A DNA stretch of 16,064 nucleotides from CAYZDV01 sp964477275. Its GTDB lineage: Bacteria; Acidobacteriota; Aminicenantia; Aminicenantales; Aminicenantaceae. A program made the translations under genes and the position numbers. Position 1 is the first letter of the stretch. Each line of letters opens with the position of its first letter. The notes below the pieces were generated by a model. The model worked only from the letters and a program-made list of their open reading frames with translations, was not told the DNA's origin and searched no databases. Below, in pieces: positions 5,926 to 12,939 of the stretch. Location: assembly GCA_964477275.1 (NCBI GenBank), contig CAYZDV010000037.1:1-16064 (forward strand). Reading direction: 5' to 3'.

Positions 5926-6897
5926 ATGAAGAAAAACGCCTTTTTGGCCCTCTCTTTTTTCATTCTTCTCGCCGGATGCGCCCCGCACTTCCATCTTGAC
6001 TTCCTGGGAAAAAGCAGAATCCAGGAAGTGGTCCTCATCAAAAGCCCGGCTAAAGAAAAAATTCTGCTGCTCGATGTGGCCGGGATCATCAGTTCCAGTC
6101 TCAATGCCGGATTCCTGGCCAGGGAAGGAGACATCCTTTCTCAAGTCTACTACAGGCTGGAGAAAGCCGCCGAGGACCGGAATGTCAAAGCCGTCATCCT
6201 CCGGCTGGACACGCCGGGAGGAGAGGTCACGGCCAGCGATGTCCTCTACAATGAGATCCGGAAATTCAAAGATAAAACCGGTCGTCCCGTGGTCGGATTG
6301 ATGATGGGCGTTGCCGCCTCAGGAGGCTATTATGTGGCTTCTGCCTGCGATTATGTCATCGCCCATCCTTCGACTATCACGGGCAGTATCGGCGTCATCT
6401 CCATCTTCCCCAGCCTGGAGGAGCTCTTTTCCAAAATCGGGGTCAAAATGAACGTGGTCAAATCCGGAGAGATGAAGGACTCTGGCAGCGCCTTCCGGGA
6501 TTTGACCGAAGAGGAAAAAGAGGTCTTCCAGGGAGTGATCGACGAGCTCTACCAGAAATTCCTGGACGCTGTCTACCAGAGGCGGAAGAGTGTGCTCTCC
6601 ATGGACGAGCTGAGAAGGATTGCGGATGGCCGCATCTACACCGCCCGGCAGGCCCATGAGCTGAACCTCGTCGATGAGGTCGGTTATTTCGACGCAGCCC
6701 TCAAAAAGGCCCTCTCGCTTGCCTCCCTGAAGCAGGCCAGCGTCATCGCCTACACCTACCATCCGTCCAGGAAGACAAACATCTACGCCGCGAACCTGAA
6801 GAGCCCTTCTCTCCTCGACAGTCACCAGCTTGAGGAAATGCTCCTTTCCCTGAAAAGCGGTTTTTACTATCTCTGGCTGCCCGGCACGACGAGGTGA
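5926..6897 (+). CDS. sppA: Signal peptide peptidase SppA, lipoprotein form
   Basis: The 323-residue protein is of the short SppA (S49) type. It starts with a lipoprotein signal ending in L15-A-G-C18, so it should be anchored to a membrane by lipidated Cys18. The catalytic core is complete: RLDTPGGEV (93-101), S132 in GVAASGGYY as nucleophile, TGSIGVIS (152-159), and K184 in SGEMKDSGS as the general base. The 52-residue Ser-Lys spacing equals that of the Bacillus SppA dyad. The family cuts cleaved signal peptides and other membrane-embedded or misfolded peptides, usually as an oligomeric ring. GAGG (5915-5918) sits 7 bases before the ATG. A lipidated rather than transmembrane-anchored SppA is less common. 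The gene appears monocistronic. Confidence 0.92.
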   Translation: MKKNAFLALSFFILLAGCAPHFHLDFLGKSRIQEVVLIKSPAKEKILLLDVAGIISSSLNAGFLAREGDILSQVYYRLEKAAEDRNVKAVILRLDTPGGEVTASDVLYNEIRKFKDKTGRPVVGLMMGVAASGGYYVASACDYVIAHPSTITGSIGVISIFPSLEELFSKIGVKMNVVKSGEMKDSGSAFRDLTEEEKEVFQGVIDELYQKFLDAVYQRRKSVLSMDELRRIADGRIYTARQAHELNLVDEVGYFDAALKKALSLASLKQASVIAYTYHPSRKTNIYAANLKSPSLLDSHQLEEMLLSLKSGFYYLWLPGTTR

Positions 6898-6950
6898 ATG
6901 TTCCTTTCGCCAGGTGAGCCGGTCAAATGGAATTCCCCGAGCTCAGATCA

Positions 6951-6976
6951 AAGGACGGTTGAAAAATACCGCCCTT
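6951..6976 (-). terminator. Possible stem-loop after the OsmC-like gene
   Basis: On the minus strand AAGGGCGGT (6968-6976) pairs with ACCGTCCTT (6951-6959) through nine pairs including one G-U. The loop is about 8 bases and AT-rich. It lies about 40 bases beyond the osmC stop and also just past the sppA stop, so it could serve both convergent genes. No clear T-run follows, so termination is uncertain. Confidence 0.3.
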
Positions 6977-7015
6977 CAAAATCCGATAAAAATATTCTTG
7001 AGCGGCGAACCTGGG

Positions 7016-7420
7016 CTATCTGCCGATTTCGGCTGTGATTTCAAAAGCCGGTGGGTTCAGGATGTGCTCTTTGACGGAGCAAGTATCAACAGCCCTGAGC
7101 ACAGCCTGGCGGTATTTTTCAGGAAACTCCGGAGGAAGCTGGATGGCGATGGAGATCTTTTCAATCCTCTTTGTCCCGGGATTCCTCTTTGCGGTCATCT
7201 TCAGATAAGCCTTTTCTGTGGGGATGCCGCGTTTCTGGCAGAAAGAAAGCACATAATAGCCGGAGCAGGTGGCGATCGAGGCCAGGAACAGGTCGAAGGG
7301 AGCAGGGGCTGTTCCTTCTCCTCCTGAATAGACAGGCTGGTCTGTCTCGATGAGAAAACCCTTGTATTGAGCGCTGATCCGGCTTCCACCGGGAAAGATG
7401 ACGGTCATTTCCCGTTCCAT
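7016..7420 (-). CDS. OsmC/Ohr-family protein
   Basis: The 134-residue protein matches the OsmC fold along its full length. The helix ASIATCSGYYVLSFCQKRGI carries C52 (and C61), and the later VDTCSVKEHI carries C114. C52 and C114 are spaced like the two redox cysteines of OsmC/Ohr proteins that reduce organic hydroperoxides. The broader family also includes YhfA-type members of unknown role. An oxidative-stress function is plausible for an anaerobe but not proven by the sequence. AAGGAG lies about 8 bases before the ATG, and a good promoter is upstream. It stands alone, between trmJ upstream on the same strand and sppA converging from the other side. Confidence 0.85.
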   Translation of the reverse strand: MEREMTVIFPGGSRISAQYKGFLIETDQPVYSGGEGTAPAPFDLFLASIATCSGYYVLSFCQKRGIPTEKAYLKMTAKRNPGTKRIEKISIAIQLPPEFPEKYRQAVLRAVDTCSVKEHILNPPAFEITAEIGR

Positions 7421-7447
7421 GCTCTTTCTCCTTCCCTACCGCATCAT

Positions 7448-7476
7448 CTTTTATCCGATTCTTCTCATTTTGTCAA
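7448..7476 (-). promoter_or_regulatory. Predicted promoter of the OsmC-like gene
   Basis: On the minus strand a perfect TTGACA (7471-7476), a 17-base spacer and TAAAAG (7448-7453, 4/6) place the start about 20 bases before the ATG at 7420. Confidence 0.55.
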
Positions 7477-7494
7477 AAAATGGAGATTCTTTCC

Positions 7495-7519
7495 AAAAAA
7501 GACAGTCCTTTTTCAGACT
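7495..7519 (-). terminator. Weak intrinsic terminator of trmJ
   Basis: On the minus strand AGTCT (7515-7519) and GGACT (7504-7508) form a short stem including one G-U pair. It overlaps the trmJ stop codon and is followed by GTC and a run of six T (7495-7500). The T-run supports a terminator, but the stem is only 5 bp. Confidence 0.35.
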
Positions 7520-8220
7520 TTGGAAAAAAGGGCAAGAAGGAGGTTTCGCTCTCTTTCGGTCAGAGCGATCCTGCCGAACAGGTCAGAGAGCATCTCGCTC
7601 ACATGCTCGCGGTTTGTCCGGTGGATGAATCTCCGCTTTTCCAGCCTGGCCAGGACAAGACGGATAAACTCCTCCTGTGCCTTGCGCGAGAGGGGCTTCT
7701 CCCTGCGGATTTCATTCATCCTGACCGGCTCCTGGTCGAAGAGGGCAAAGAGGGTGAGGAGGACGGCAGATGCCAGGTTATAGGAAGGCTGCCTCCGGGC
7801 CTGGGGAATCCTGAAGCGGAAATTGGAGTGGCGCAGCTCTGCTGAGGTCAGGCCCGTCCTCTCGTTTCCGAAAACAAGACCGACCGTGGTTGCCGGAGGA
7901 AAACGCCGCACTTCCTCCGCCGCTTCTCTGAGTGAACAGAAGGAGAAATTCTTCCTGCTTTTGGCTGATGAGGCAAAGACCATATCGAGGTCCGCGAGGG
8001 CCGGACGGAGATCCGCGTAAAAACCGGCATTTTCCAGAATATCGCGGGCGTGAACGGCGGTGACGAAGGATTTCGGCTGGAGCCTGCTGACCCCGACCAG
8101 TCTCAACTGCTCAAAGCCGGTGTTGCGCATACTGCGGGCCACAAGGCCAATGTTTTCCGCGCCTTCCGGACGGACGAGAATGACAGCGAATTTTTTCTTC
8201 AGGTTCCACTGGCCTTTCAC
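7513..8220 (-). CDS. trmJ: tRNA (cytidine/uridine-2'-O-)-methyltransferase, TrmJ-like SPOUT enzyme
   Basis: The protein is 235 residues from the GTG at 8220. It opens FAVILVRPEGAENIGLVARS, the N-terminal motif of TrmH/TrmJ SPOUT methyltransferases, with N23 and catalytic-type R29. The SAM-binding trefoil knot is seen as VGLVFGNERTGLTSAEL (113-129) and PSYNLASAVLL (145-155). The C-terminal 75 residues are the basic helical extension typical of TrmJ. TrmJ uses SAM to 2'-O-methylate ribose at position 32 of tRNA anticodon loops. The frame extends further upstream to 8349, but that part overlaps the DUF6132 gene and lacks family similarity. AGAGG before the GTG supports the shorter start. It lies 32 bases behind the DUF6132 gene, probably in one operon. 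Confidence 0.85.
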   Translation of the reverse strand: MKGQWNLKKKFAVILVRPEGAENIGLVARSMRNTGFEQLRLVGVSRLQPKSFVTAVHARDILENAGFYADLRPALADLDMVFASSAKSRKNFSFCSLREAAEEVRRFPPATTVGLVFGNERTGLTSAELRHSNFRFRIPQARRQPSYNLASAVLLTLFALFDQEPVRMNEIRREKPLSRKAQEEFIRLVLARLEKRRFIHRTNREHVSEMLSDLFGRIALTERERNLLLALFSKV

Positions 8221-8252
8221 AGTCCGGGACCTCTTTATGTCCGCCTTCCGTC

Positions 8253-8417
8253 TTAAAGGAGGATATGAGCCACAAGTCCCCCGAACAGAGCCCAGTAAAG
8301 GGTCGAGGTGTAGGGATTGCGGGTAATGAAGCAGGAGCCGCTCCGGCATCCAATGAACCGATAATACAGAAAGCCAAAGACGGCGCCGGCCGCGAATCCG
8401 ATCAGAATGTTGACCAC
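8253..8417 (-). CDS. DUF6132-like small membrane protein (54 residues)
   Basis: This short gene starts at GTG 8417 and stops at 8253. It encodes a 54-residue protein with a first hydrophobic helix (NILIGFAAGAVFGFLYYRF), then CRSGSCFITRNPYTSTLYWA and a second helix (ALFGGLVAHILL). The C-R-S-G-x-C-x-I-T-x-N-P-x-x-S/T-T core is the hallmark I recall for DUF6132, a family of unknown function in anaerobic bacteria. The two cysteines (C24, C29) could bind a metal or form a disulfide between the helices. A stop codon 8 codons upstream and AAGGAAAGG before the GTG support this start. It is the first gene before trmJ and has a clear promoter. Confidence 0.78.
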   Translation of the reverse strand: MVNILIGFAAGAVFGFLYYRFIGCRSGSCFITRNPYTSTLYWALFGGLVAHILL

Positions 8418-8476
8418 CCTTTCCTTCTCAATCCTTCAGATGAAATTTTCCATCCGTTCCACAGGGGCTAAAAAAT

Positions 8477-8505
8477 TTCATACCAGAAAGGTTCGCTCAT
8501 GTCAA
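8477..8505 (-). promoter_or_regulatory. Promoter of the DUF6132-trmJ operon
   Basis: On the minus strand a perfect TTGACA (8500-8505) is followed by a 17-base spacer ending in TGG and then TATGAA (8477-8482, 4/6), an extended -10. The start would be near 8470, about 50 bases before the DUF6132 GTG. Confidence 0.62.
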
Positions 8506-8561
8506 AGTTTGCTCGAGATCGCGGCTTTCCCGCTTCAAGCGGAAGAAGATCCGGAGAACAT

Positions 8562-8590
8562 CCCGGCCGTCACAGTGAGGATTTGCCGGG
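8562..8590 (-). terminator. Nested stem-loop after dut
   Basis: CCCGGC (8562-8567) pairs with GCCGGG (8585-8590), and inside the loop TCAC (8570-8573) pairs with GTGA (8575-8578). It lies about 12 bases beyond the dut stop on the minus strand, where a terminator is expected between the nrd operon and the next promoter. No T-run follows. Confidence 0.3.
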
Positions 8591-8601
8591 TGCGAGGACT
8601 C

Positions 8602-9024
8602 TCAATACTTGCCCGTGCTTCCGAAGCCCTTTTCTCCCCTGTCCGTCTCCTCCATTTCCTCTGACTCGACAACTCTGACGGTGGAGACATGCTGGATGAG
8701 GAGCTGAGCCACCTTCATGCCTTTCTCGATTCGAAAAGGCTCGGCAGAGAGATTGACCATGACGACCCGCACCTCTCCCCGGTAGCCCGAGTCAATCACG
8801 CCGGCCAGCCGGTGGACTCCCCTGAGGGAGATTCCGCTTTTGTCCCAGATCAGTCCGACGTATCCTTCGGGAACGGCCACTTGAATCCCGGTCGGGACAG
8901 GACGGACTTCTCCCTTTTCGAGGACACAATCGATGATGGAGAAAAGGTCCAGACCCGCATCTCCCGGGCGGGAATAGCGGGGGATTTTGGCCTCTGGGTG
9001 GATCCGCCTGACTCTGAGCTCCAT
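8602..9024 (-). CDS. dut: Deoxyuridine 5'-triphosphate nucleotidohydrolase (dUTPase)
   Basis: The 140-residue protein carries all five motifs of trimeric dUTPases: PGDAGLDL (20-27), DKSGIS (61-66), GVIDSGYRGEV (75-85) with catalytic-type D78 and base-stacking Y81, FRIEKGMKVAQLLI (97-110), and the C-terminal arm RGEKGFGSTG (129-138). The enzyme splits dUTP to dUMP and pyrophosphate, preventing uracil incorporation and feeding thymidylate synthesis. Motif 2 has DKSG where many homologues have PRSG. The ATG is 3 bases after the nrdG stop, making it the last gene of the nrd operon, a fitting place for a dNTP-pool enzyme. Length is normal for the family. Confidence 0.95.
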   Translation of the reverse strand: MELRVRRIHPEAKIPRYSRPGDAGLDLFSIIDCVLEKGEVRPVPTGIQVAVPEGYVGLIWDKSGISLRGVHRLAGVIDSGYRGEVRVVMVNLSAEPFRIEKGMKVAQLLIQHVSTVRVVESEEMEETDRGEKGFGSTGKY

Positions 9025-9027
9025 CGC

Positions 9028-9726
9028 TCAAACACCTTCCACCCTGACCCGGGAAAAATAGGGCTCCGCGATCCTGGCCAGCCCGAGGATCTCGTCTTTT
9101 CGATACGGCTTTTTCATCAAGTATCGTCCGTCGAGGGTGTTGACAGGCACGAACTGCTGGAGCTGGAATACCTCGGCACCGTTGATGAGCTGGCCGATCT
9201 GGCGGATGTCTTCTGTTCCGATAAAACCAGGAACGACCGTCAGGCGGAAAACATGCGGCAGGCTTGAATTTTTGATGAGCTGGATGCTGCGGACGATATC
9301 CTCCTCTCTGACCGGCACGCCGGCCGCTTCCGGATACCGTTTGAGATCCGCTTTGATATCCATGGCGATCCAGTCGACGAGCTTTCCGGCGATGAGCTTT
9401 TCCAGGTGAAAAGGAAAGGAGCCGTTGGTGTCGAGCTTCACCAGAAGGTTCCGCTCCTTGATGAGGGCAAGGAAGATCTCCAGGTCGTTGTGAAGAAGGG
9501 GCTCTCCACCGGAAACACAGACTCCCTCCAGCCATCCTTTTCGCGAATCGAGGAAACTCGTGAAATAATCCAGGGGAAAGGTCGGAAGGGTTTCCGGCCT
9601 CAAGACAAGCTCGGAATTGTGGCAGAAGGGGCAGCGGAAGTTACAGCCGCCCAAAAAAACGGTGGAGGAGATGAATCCCGGGAAATCTTTGGGAGCAAAC
9701 TTCTCTAAGCCCTTGATTTCCACCAT
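9028..9726 (-). CDS. nrdG: Anaerobic ribonucleotide reductase activating protein (radical SAM)
   Basis: The 232-residue protein has the radical-SAM cluster motif C28-x3-C32-x2-C35 in GGCNFRCPFCHN, the SAM-contacting VSGGEPLL (72-79), and LDTNGS further on. It fits the longer NrdG2-type activase (COG1180-like) rather than the 150-residue E. coli form. It reductively cleaves SAM at a [4Fe-4S] cluster and abstracts hydrogen from the glycyl-radical glycine of NrdD. The adjacent class III reductase gene makes this role very likely despite similarity to pyruvate-formate-lyase activases. AAAGGAG precedes the ATG by about 8-9 bases. The gene overlaps the end of the glutaredoxin-like gene by 22 bases and is followed by dut after 3 bases. 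Confidence 0.9.
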   Translation of the reverse strand: MVEIKGLEKFAPKDFPGFISSTVFLGGCNFRCPFCHNSELVLRPETLPTFPLDYFTSFLDSRKGWLEGVCVSGGEPLLHNDLEIFLALIKERNLLVKLDTNGSFPFHLEKLIAGKLVDWIAMDIKADLKRYPEAAGVPVREEDIVRSIQLIKNSSLPHVFRLTVVPGFIGTEDIRQIGQLINGAEVFQLQQFVPVNTLDGRYLMKKPYRKDEILGLARIAEPYFSRVRVEGV

Positions 9727-9971
9727 TCCTCAAGCTCCTTTCGGCTGTTCAAGACGACAATCAATTCTCCCTCTTCCTGAAGGACCAGGGTGGGGATGAC
9801 AATCCCTCCTTTTTCATCCCGCCTGAGAACGCTCAAAAAATCCCTGATCTTCAGCTTGCTTTCCTTCAAAACGAGGCTGTATTCCCGGCCTTGGAGCCCC
9901 GTGTCTGCCAGGTCTGTCTTGAGCTCCTCGCACCTGACGCAGTTCGGATAAGAGAATAAAAGATAATCCAT
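9705..9971 (-). CDS. Glutaredoxin/NrdH-like thioredoxin-fold protein
   Basis: The 88-residue protein begins MDYLLFSYPNCVRCEELK, with an active-site C11-x-x-C14 right after the first strand, and has a cis-proline candidate at P60 in VIPTLVL. This is the glutaredoxin/NrdH layout. It sits 3 bases after nrdD and overlaps nrdG, so it is made with the reductase. In some archaea and bacteria, class III reductases of the thioredoxin/glutaredoxin-dependent kind are encoded with such a small thiol carrier instead of using formate. By context it likely delivers electrons to NrdD. The linker between CxxC and the cis-Pro is not a standard glutathione site, so a dedicated reductase such as a ferredoxin- or NADPH-dependent one would be needed. 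Confidence 0.8.
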   Translation of the reverse strand: MDYLLFSYPNCVRCEELKTDLADTGLQGREYSLVLKESKLKIRDFLSVLRRDEKGGIVIPTLVLQEEGELIVVLNSRKELEEWWKSRA

Positions 9972-9974
9972 TGT

Positions 9975-12047
9975 TTATACCGAGAGCTCATAAGCGGCTC
10001 GTTCCTTGAACTCCTGCTGCTTGCCGTCATTCCAGGTCGCCACGGGCCTCAGGTAGCCAACGATCCGGGAATAGACTTCGGTCCCCTCTCCACACTCCGG
10101 ACAGCGAGGATGCTCGCCCTTCAGGTAGCCATGATTCTGGCAGACGCTGAAGGTGGGAGTAATGCTGAAATACGGGATCGGAGTCTCAGCGATTTTGCGG
10201 ACAACCTTCTTGCACGTCATCCTGTCGATGGCCTCGGGAAGGAAGGTGTGGAAAATCGTCCCGCCGGTGTAAAGCGGTTGAATGTCCTTCTGATGCTCCA
10301 GAGCCTCGAAGACATCCCGGGTGGCATCCACGTTCATCTGGGTGGAATTGGTCAGATAGGGATGCTTATCGGTTCCGGAGGTGATGATGCTGGGATATTT
10401 CTGCCTGTCGAGCCGGGCCATGCGGTAGGAGGTGGACTCGGCCGGTGTGGCTTCCAGGTTGTAAAGATGACCTGTCTCTTCCTGAAATTTCCTGATGGTT
10501 TCCCTCATGAACTGAATGACTTCGATCGTGAAGGCCTTTCCTTCAGGCGCACCGATTCCCTTGCCCAGGAAGTTCAGACAGCACTCGTTCATGCCGCAGA
10601 CGCCAATGGTGGAAAAATGATTGTCGAAATGGCCGAGATAGACAAGGGTGTAGGGCATCATCCCCTTTGCCAGCATGTTGTTGAGGACCTCTCGCTTGGT
10701 TTCCATGGACTCCTTGGCCAGGATCATGATATTTCTCAGCTTTTCAAAGAACTCCTGCCGCGATGTGGATTCAAAGCCGATCCGGTTGAGGTTGATGGTC
10801 ACCACTCCGATCGAACCGGTGGAATCTCCAGGACCCCACATGTTCCCGGGCCGCCTCATCAGCTCCCGCTGATCGAGGTTCAACCGGCAGCACATGGCCC
10901 GGATGTCGCCGGGGTCCATATCGGTGCCGATATAATTCTGGAAATACGGAATACCGTATTTCGCCGTGACATCAAAGAGAAGGTTGGCATTGGGAGAATC
11001 CCAGTCAAAATCCCTGGTCAGGTTGTAGGTGGGAATGGGAAAGGTGAACACCCGGCCCTTCTGGTCGCCCTCGAACATCAGCTCCAGGAAGGCGCGATTG
11101 ATCATATTCATCTCTTTCTGGTAGTCTCCGTAAGTCGAATCCAGCTCCTGTCCGCCGACAATCACGCGCCTGTTCCTCATATCTTCCGGAACGGTCCAAT
11201 CAAAAGTCAGGTTGGAGAAAGGAGTCTGCCATCCCCAGCGGGAGGGAACGTTCAGGCCGAAGATGAGTTTCTGAATATCCTGCTTCACTCTTTCATAATC
11301 CAGGTTGTCGGCGCGGACAAAAGGAGCAAGAAAGGTGTCGACAGAGGAGAAGGCCTGGGCTCCGGCAAACTCGCCCTGCATGGTTCCAATGTAATTCACC
11401 ATGTGGAGAGTGGCCGTCTCCAGGTGTTTGGCCGGATAAGAGTGGACCTGGTTGGGCACGTGCCCGAACCCTCTCCGGAGGAGAGTTTCCATCGACCAGC
11501 CGGCGCAGTAGCCCACAATGGGGTAAGAAAGGTCATGGAGGTGGAAATCTCCTTCGGCGTGAGCTTTTTTGATTTTTTGCGTGTAGAGCTGGTTGAGGGC
11601 AAAATTGGAGAGGACCTCGCCTGAAATCCTGGCGTTCAGTCCTGAAAAGCTCATCACGCCTTCGTTGCTGTTCTCCTTGATCTTCCAGTCGATATCGTTG
11701 ATGTAATCTTTGATCAGGCGTGTCAGGTTGATGCCCGTCTCTCTGGCTTCCCGGATTTCCTTATGTTTTTCCCGGTAGAGGATGTAGGATTTGGCCACCT
11801 CATGGTAGCCACGTTTCATGAGGACCATCTCGACGATATCCTGAATCTGCTCCACAGAAGGGATGGTGTAGCCGCCGAACTTGTCATCGATCATGAAGGT
11901 GACGATATCGGAGACCGTCTTGGCCGCGCTCCTGTCTCTGACCCCGTGGGACTCCATGGCCTTGTAGACGGCATTTGTGATCTTGTCCTGGACAAAGTCG
12001 GTGACGGTTCCGTCTCTTTTTTTGATCCTGGAGAGTGTTCTCTGCAT
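9975..12047 (-). CDS. nrdD: Anaerobic (class III) ribonucleoside-triphosphate reductase
   Basis: The 690-residue protein opens with an ATP-cone regulatory domain (about residues 5-95). The ten-stranded glycyl-radical barrel follows, with HDLSYPIVGYCAGWS carrying active-site-type C181, MCCRLNLDQ with C386-C387, and GVCGMNECC with E488. Near the C-terminus C636-x2-H639 and C649-x2-C652 form the zinc site, and RIVGYLRPV contains the radical glycine G664. It reduces ribonucleotides to deoxyribonucleotides in the absence of oxygen, using a glycyl radical installed by NrdG. The paired cysteines, the GMNE glutamate and the adjoining glutaredoxin-like gene suggest the thiol-dependent rather than the formate-dependent subtype. 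This subtype call is from memory of the family. AAAGGAG lies 10 bases before the ATG. It is the first gene of nrdD-grx-nrdG-dut. Confidence 0.97.
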   Translation of the reverse strand: MQRTLSRIKKRDGTVTDFVQDKITNAVYKAMESHGVRDRSAAKTVSDIVTFMIDDKFGGYTIPSVEQIQDIVEMVLMKRGYHEVAKSYILYREKHKEIREARETGINLTRLIKDYINDIDWKIKENSNEGVMSFSGLNARISGEVLSNFALNQLYTQKIKKAHAEGDFHLHDLSYPIVGYCAGWSMETLLRRGFGHVPNQVHSYPAKHLETATLHMVNYIGTMQGEFAGAQAFSSVDTFLAPFVRADNLDYERVKQDIQKLIFGLNVPSRWGWQTPFSNLTFDWTVPEDMRNRRVIVGGQELDSTYGDYQKEMNMINRAFLELMFEGDQKGRVFTFPIPTYNLTRDFDWDSPNANLLFDVTAKYGIPYFQNYIGTDMDPGDIRAMCCRLNLDQRELMRRPGNMWGPGDSTGSIGVVTINLNRIGFESTSRQEFFEKLRNIMILAKESMETKREVLNNMLAKGMMPYTLVYLGHFDNHFSTIGVCGMNECCLNFLGKGIGAPEGKAFTIEVIQFMRETIRKFQEETGHLYNLEATPAESTSYRMARLDRQKYPSIITSGTDKHPYLTNSTQMNVDATRDVFEALEHQKDIQPLYTGGTIFHTFLPEAIDRMTCKKVVRKIAETPIPYFSITPTFSVCQNHGYLKGEHPRCPECGEGTEVYSRIVGYLRPVATWNDGKQQEFKERAAYELSV

Positions 12048-12231
12048 AATGAGATGTCTCCTTTCCCGATCTATGAAAAGAAAATTTGTGGTCCTACGTT
12101 TCAGGATGCTCTGGAGAAAACTCGCAAATCGTCGCTCTTCAGGCCGGCCAGCGGAATAAAAAGGGAAACCGGAAATACTACCATATCTTGTATATTATCC
12201 TGGGTGATAGCCCTAAATTTTGTGTGTTCGA
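12048..12231 (-). promoter_or_regulatory. Long 5' leader of the nrd operon
   Basis: If the promoter at 12239-12265 is used, about 185 untranslated bases precede nrdD. I looked for a known riboswitch (cobalamin, c-di-GMP, SAM, preQ1) and recognise none. A GGCCGGCC palindrome at 12142-12149 is flanked by pyrimidine-rich stretches. ACACAAAATTTAGGGC on the minus strand (12210-12225) matches about 12 of 16 positions of the NrdR-box consensus, but its second half is poor. Leader-level control is therefore possible but unproven. Confidence 0.4.
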
Positions 12232-12238
12232 CCAGTAA

Positions 12239-12265
12239 ATTATAATGATTTTTTCTGTTTGTCAA
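12239..12265 (-). promoter_or_regulatory. Promoter of the nrdD-grx-nrdG-dut operon
   Basis: On the minus strand both boxes are perfect: TTGACA (12260-12265) and TATAAT (12239-12244). The spacer is only 15 bases, shorter than the optimum, which could make the promoter dependent on an activator or DNA twist. Expected start is near 12231. Confidence 0.6.
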
Positions 12266-12299
12266 GACCTTTTTGATCTTTTTTTTGATCTTTCTCAGG

Positions 12300-12905
12300 T
12301 TAGAAGGAAAGCCCCAGCTCTCTGAGGACGGTTTGCAGGTCGGTCTGGGGTTCGAGGTGAACGCCGATGATTCCCAGCCTTTGAGCCGCTTCGATATTCT
12401 CCTTGATGTCATCAATAAAGACGCACTGTTGAGCCTCATACCCGGCCCTCTGCAGGGCTTCTCTGTAGATCTGCGGCTCAGGCTTTATCGAGCCCACCTC
12501 GTAAGAAAGGACGTATTCATCGAAAATGAGGATCTCCGGGAATTTCCTCCGGATAAAACCAAAGCGCATGACATCGGTGTTGGAGAGCAAGAGGAGCTTA
12601 TAGCCTCGCTTCAATCTTTTCAGGGTCTGCAGGACATCCGGCTTGACGGAGAAAACATCGTTGTAGACCTCATAAAAACCGGAGAAGTCGATCCTGGCAT
12701 GGAGCGTCTCGGTGACCCGGCCGTAAAACTCCAGGGGCGTCATCTCTCCTCTGTCAAAAGTTTTGACCAGGTGGAAATGGGCCCGCGTCAGCTCCGCAAT
12801 TTTTTCTCTGGAAAAAGGGGAGCAGCGAGCGATTTTCTCATAGAAAACCGTGTTGTCGAAATGGACAATGACCCGGCCCAGGTCGGAGATGACACAGCGA
12901 ATCAT
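12300..12905 (-). CDS. HAD-superfamily hydrolase (subfamily IA)
   Basis: The 201-residue protein has the four HAD motifs. Motif I is ISDLGRVIV with nucleophile D8 (Gly instead of Asp at +2, as in the DLGNVL-type branch). Motif II is LLLSNTD with S108, motif III GSIKPEP with K141, and motif IV VFIDDIKENIEAA with D165-D166. The cap between motifs I and II is the helical C1 type. Members dephosphorylate sugar phosphates, nucleotides or other small phosphoesters through an aspartyl-phosphate. The Gly at +2 removes the usual general acid, so the substrate class is uncertain. There is no clear Shine-Dalgarno before the ATG. It is divergent from the MFS gene, with 196 bases between them. Confidence 0.88.
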   Translation of the reverse strand: MIRCVISDLGRVIVHFDNTVFYEKIARCSPFSREKIAELTRAHFHLVKTFDRGEMTPLEFYGRVTETLHARIDFSGFYEVYNDVFSVKPDVLQTLKRLKRGYKLLLLSNTDVMRFGFIRRKFPEILIFDEYVLSYEVGSIKPEPQIYREALQRAGYEAQQCVFIDDIKENIEAAQRLGIIGVHLEPQTDLQTVLRELGLSF

Positions 12906-12939
12906 GGAAGTTGTATCTTTGCCATTGTGAAAAGGATTG

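Noticed and set aside
8221..8349. Upstream extension of trmJ to a start at 8349.
   Set aside because: The extra 43 residues have no TrmJ similarity and would overlap the DUF6132 gene; the GTG at 8220 has a nearby AGAGG.
8792..9535. A 247-codon minus-strand frame overlapping nrdG and dut.
   Set aside because: It is out of frame with two clear genes, and its composition (Arg/Pro/Gly/Ser-rich) is that of a frame shadow.
10110..11624. A 504-codon open frame on the plus strand, opposite nrdD.
   Set aside because: It mirrors the codon pattern of nrdD, has no domain similarity, and nrdD is certain on the other strand.
12210..12225. NrdR box upstream of nrdD as a firm feature.
   Set aside because: Only about 12 of 16 positions match, and no second box stands at the usual spacing; kept only as a remark on the leader.
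12048..12231. A known riboswitch in the nrdD leader.
   Set aside because: No conserved core of cobalamin, c-di-GMP, SAM or preQ1 riboswitches could be recognised.
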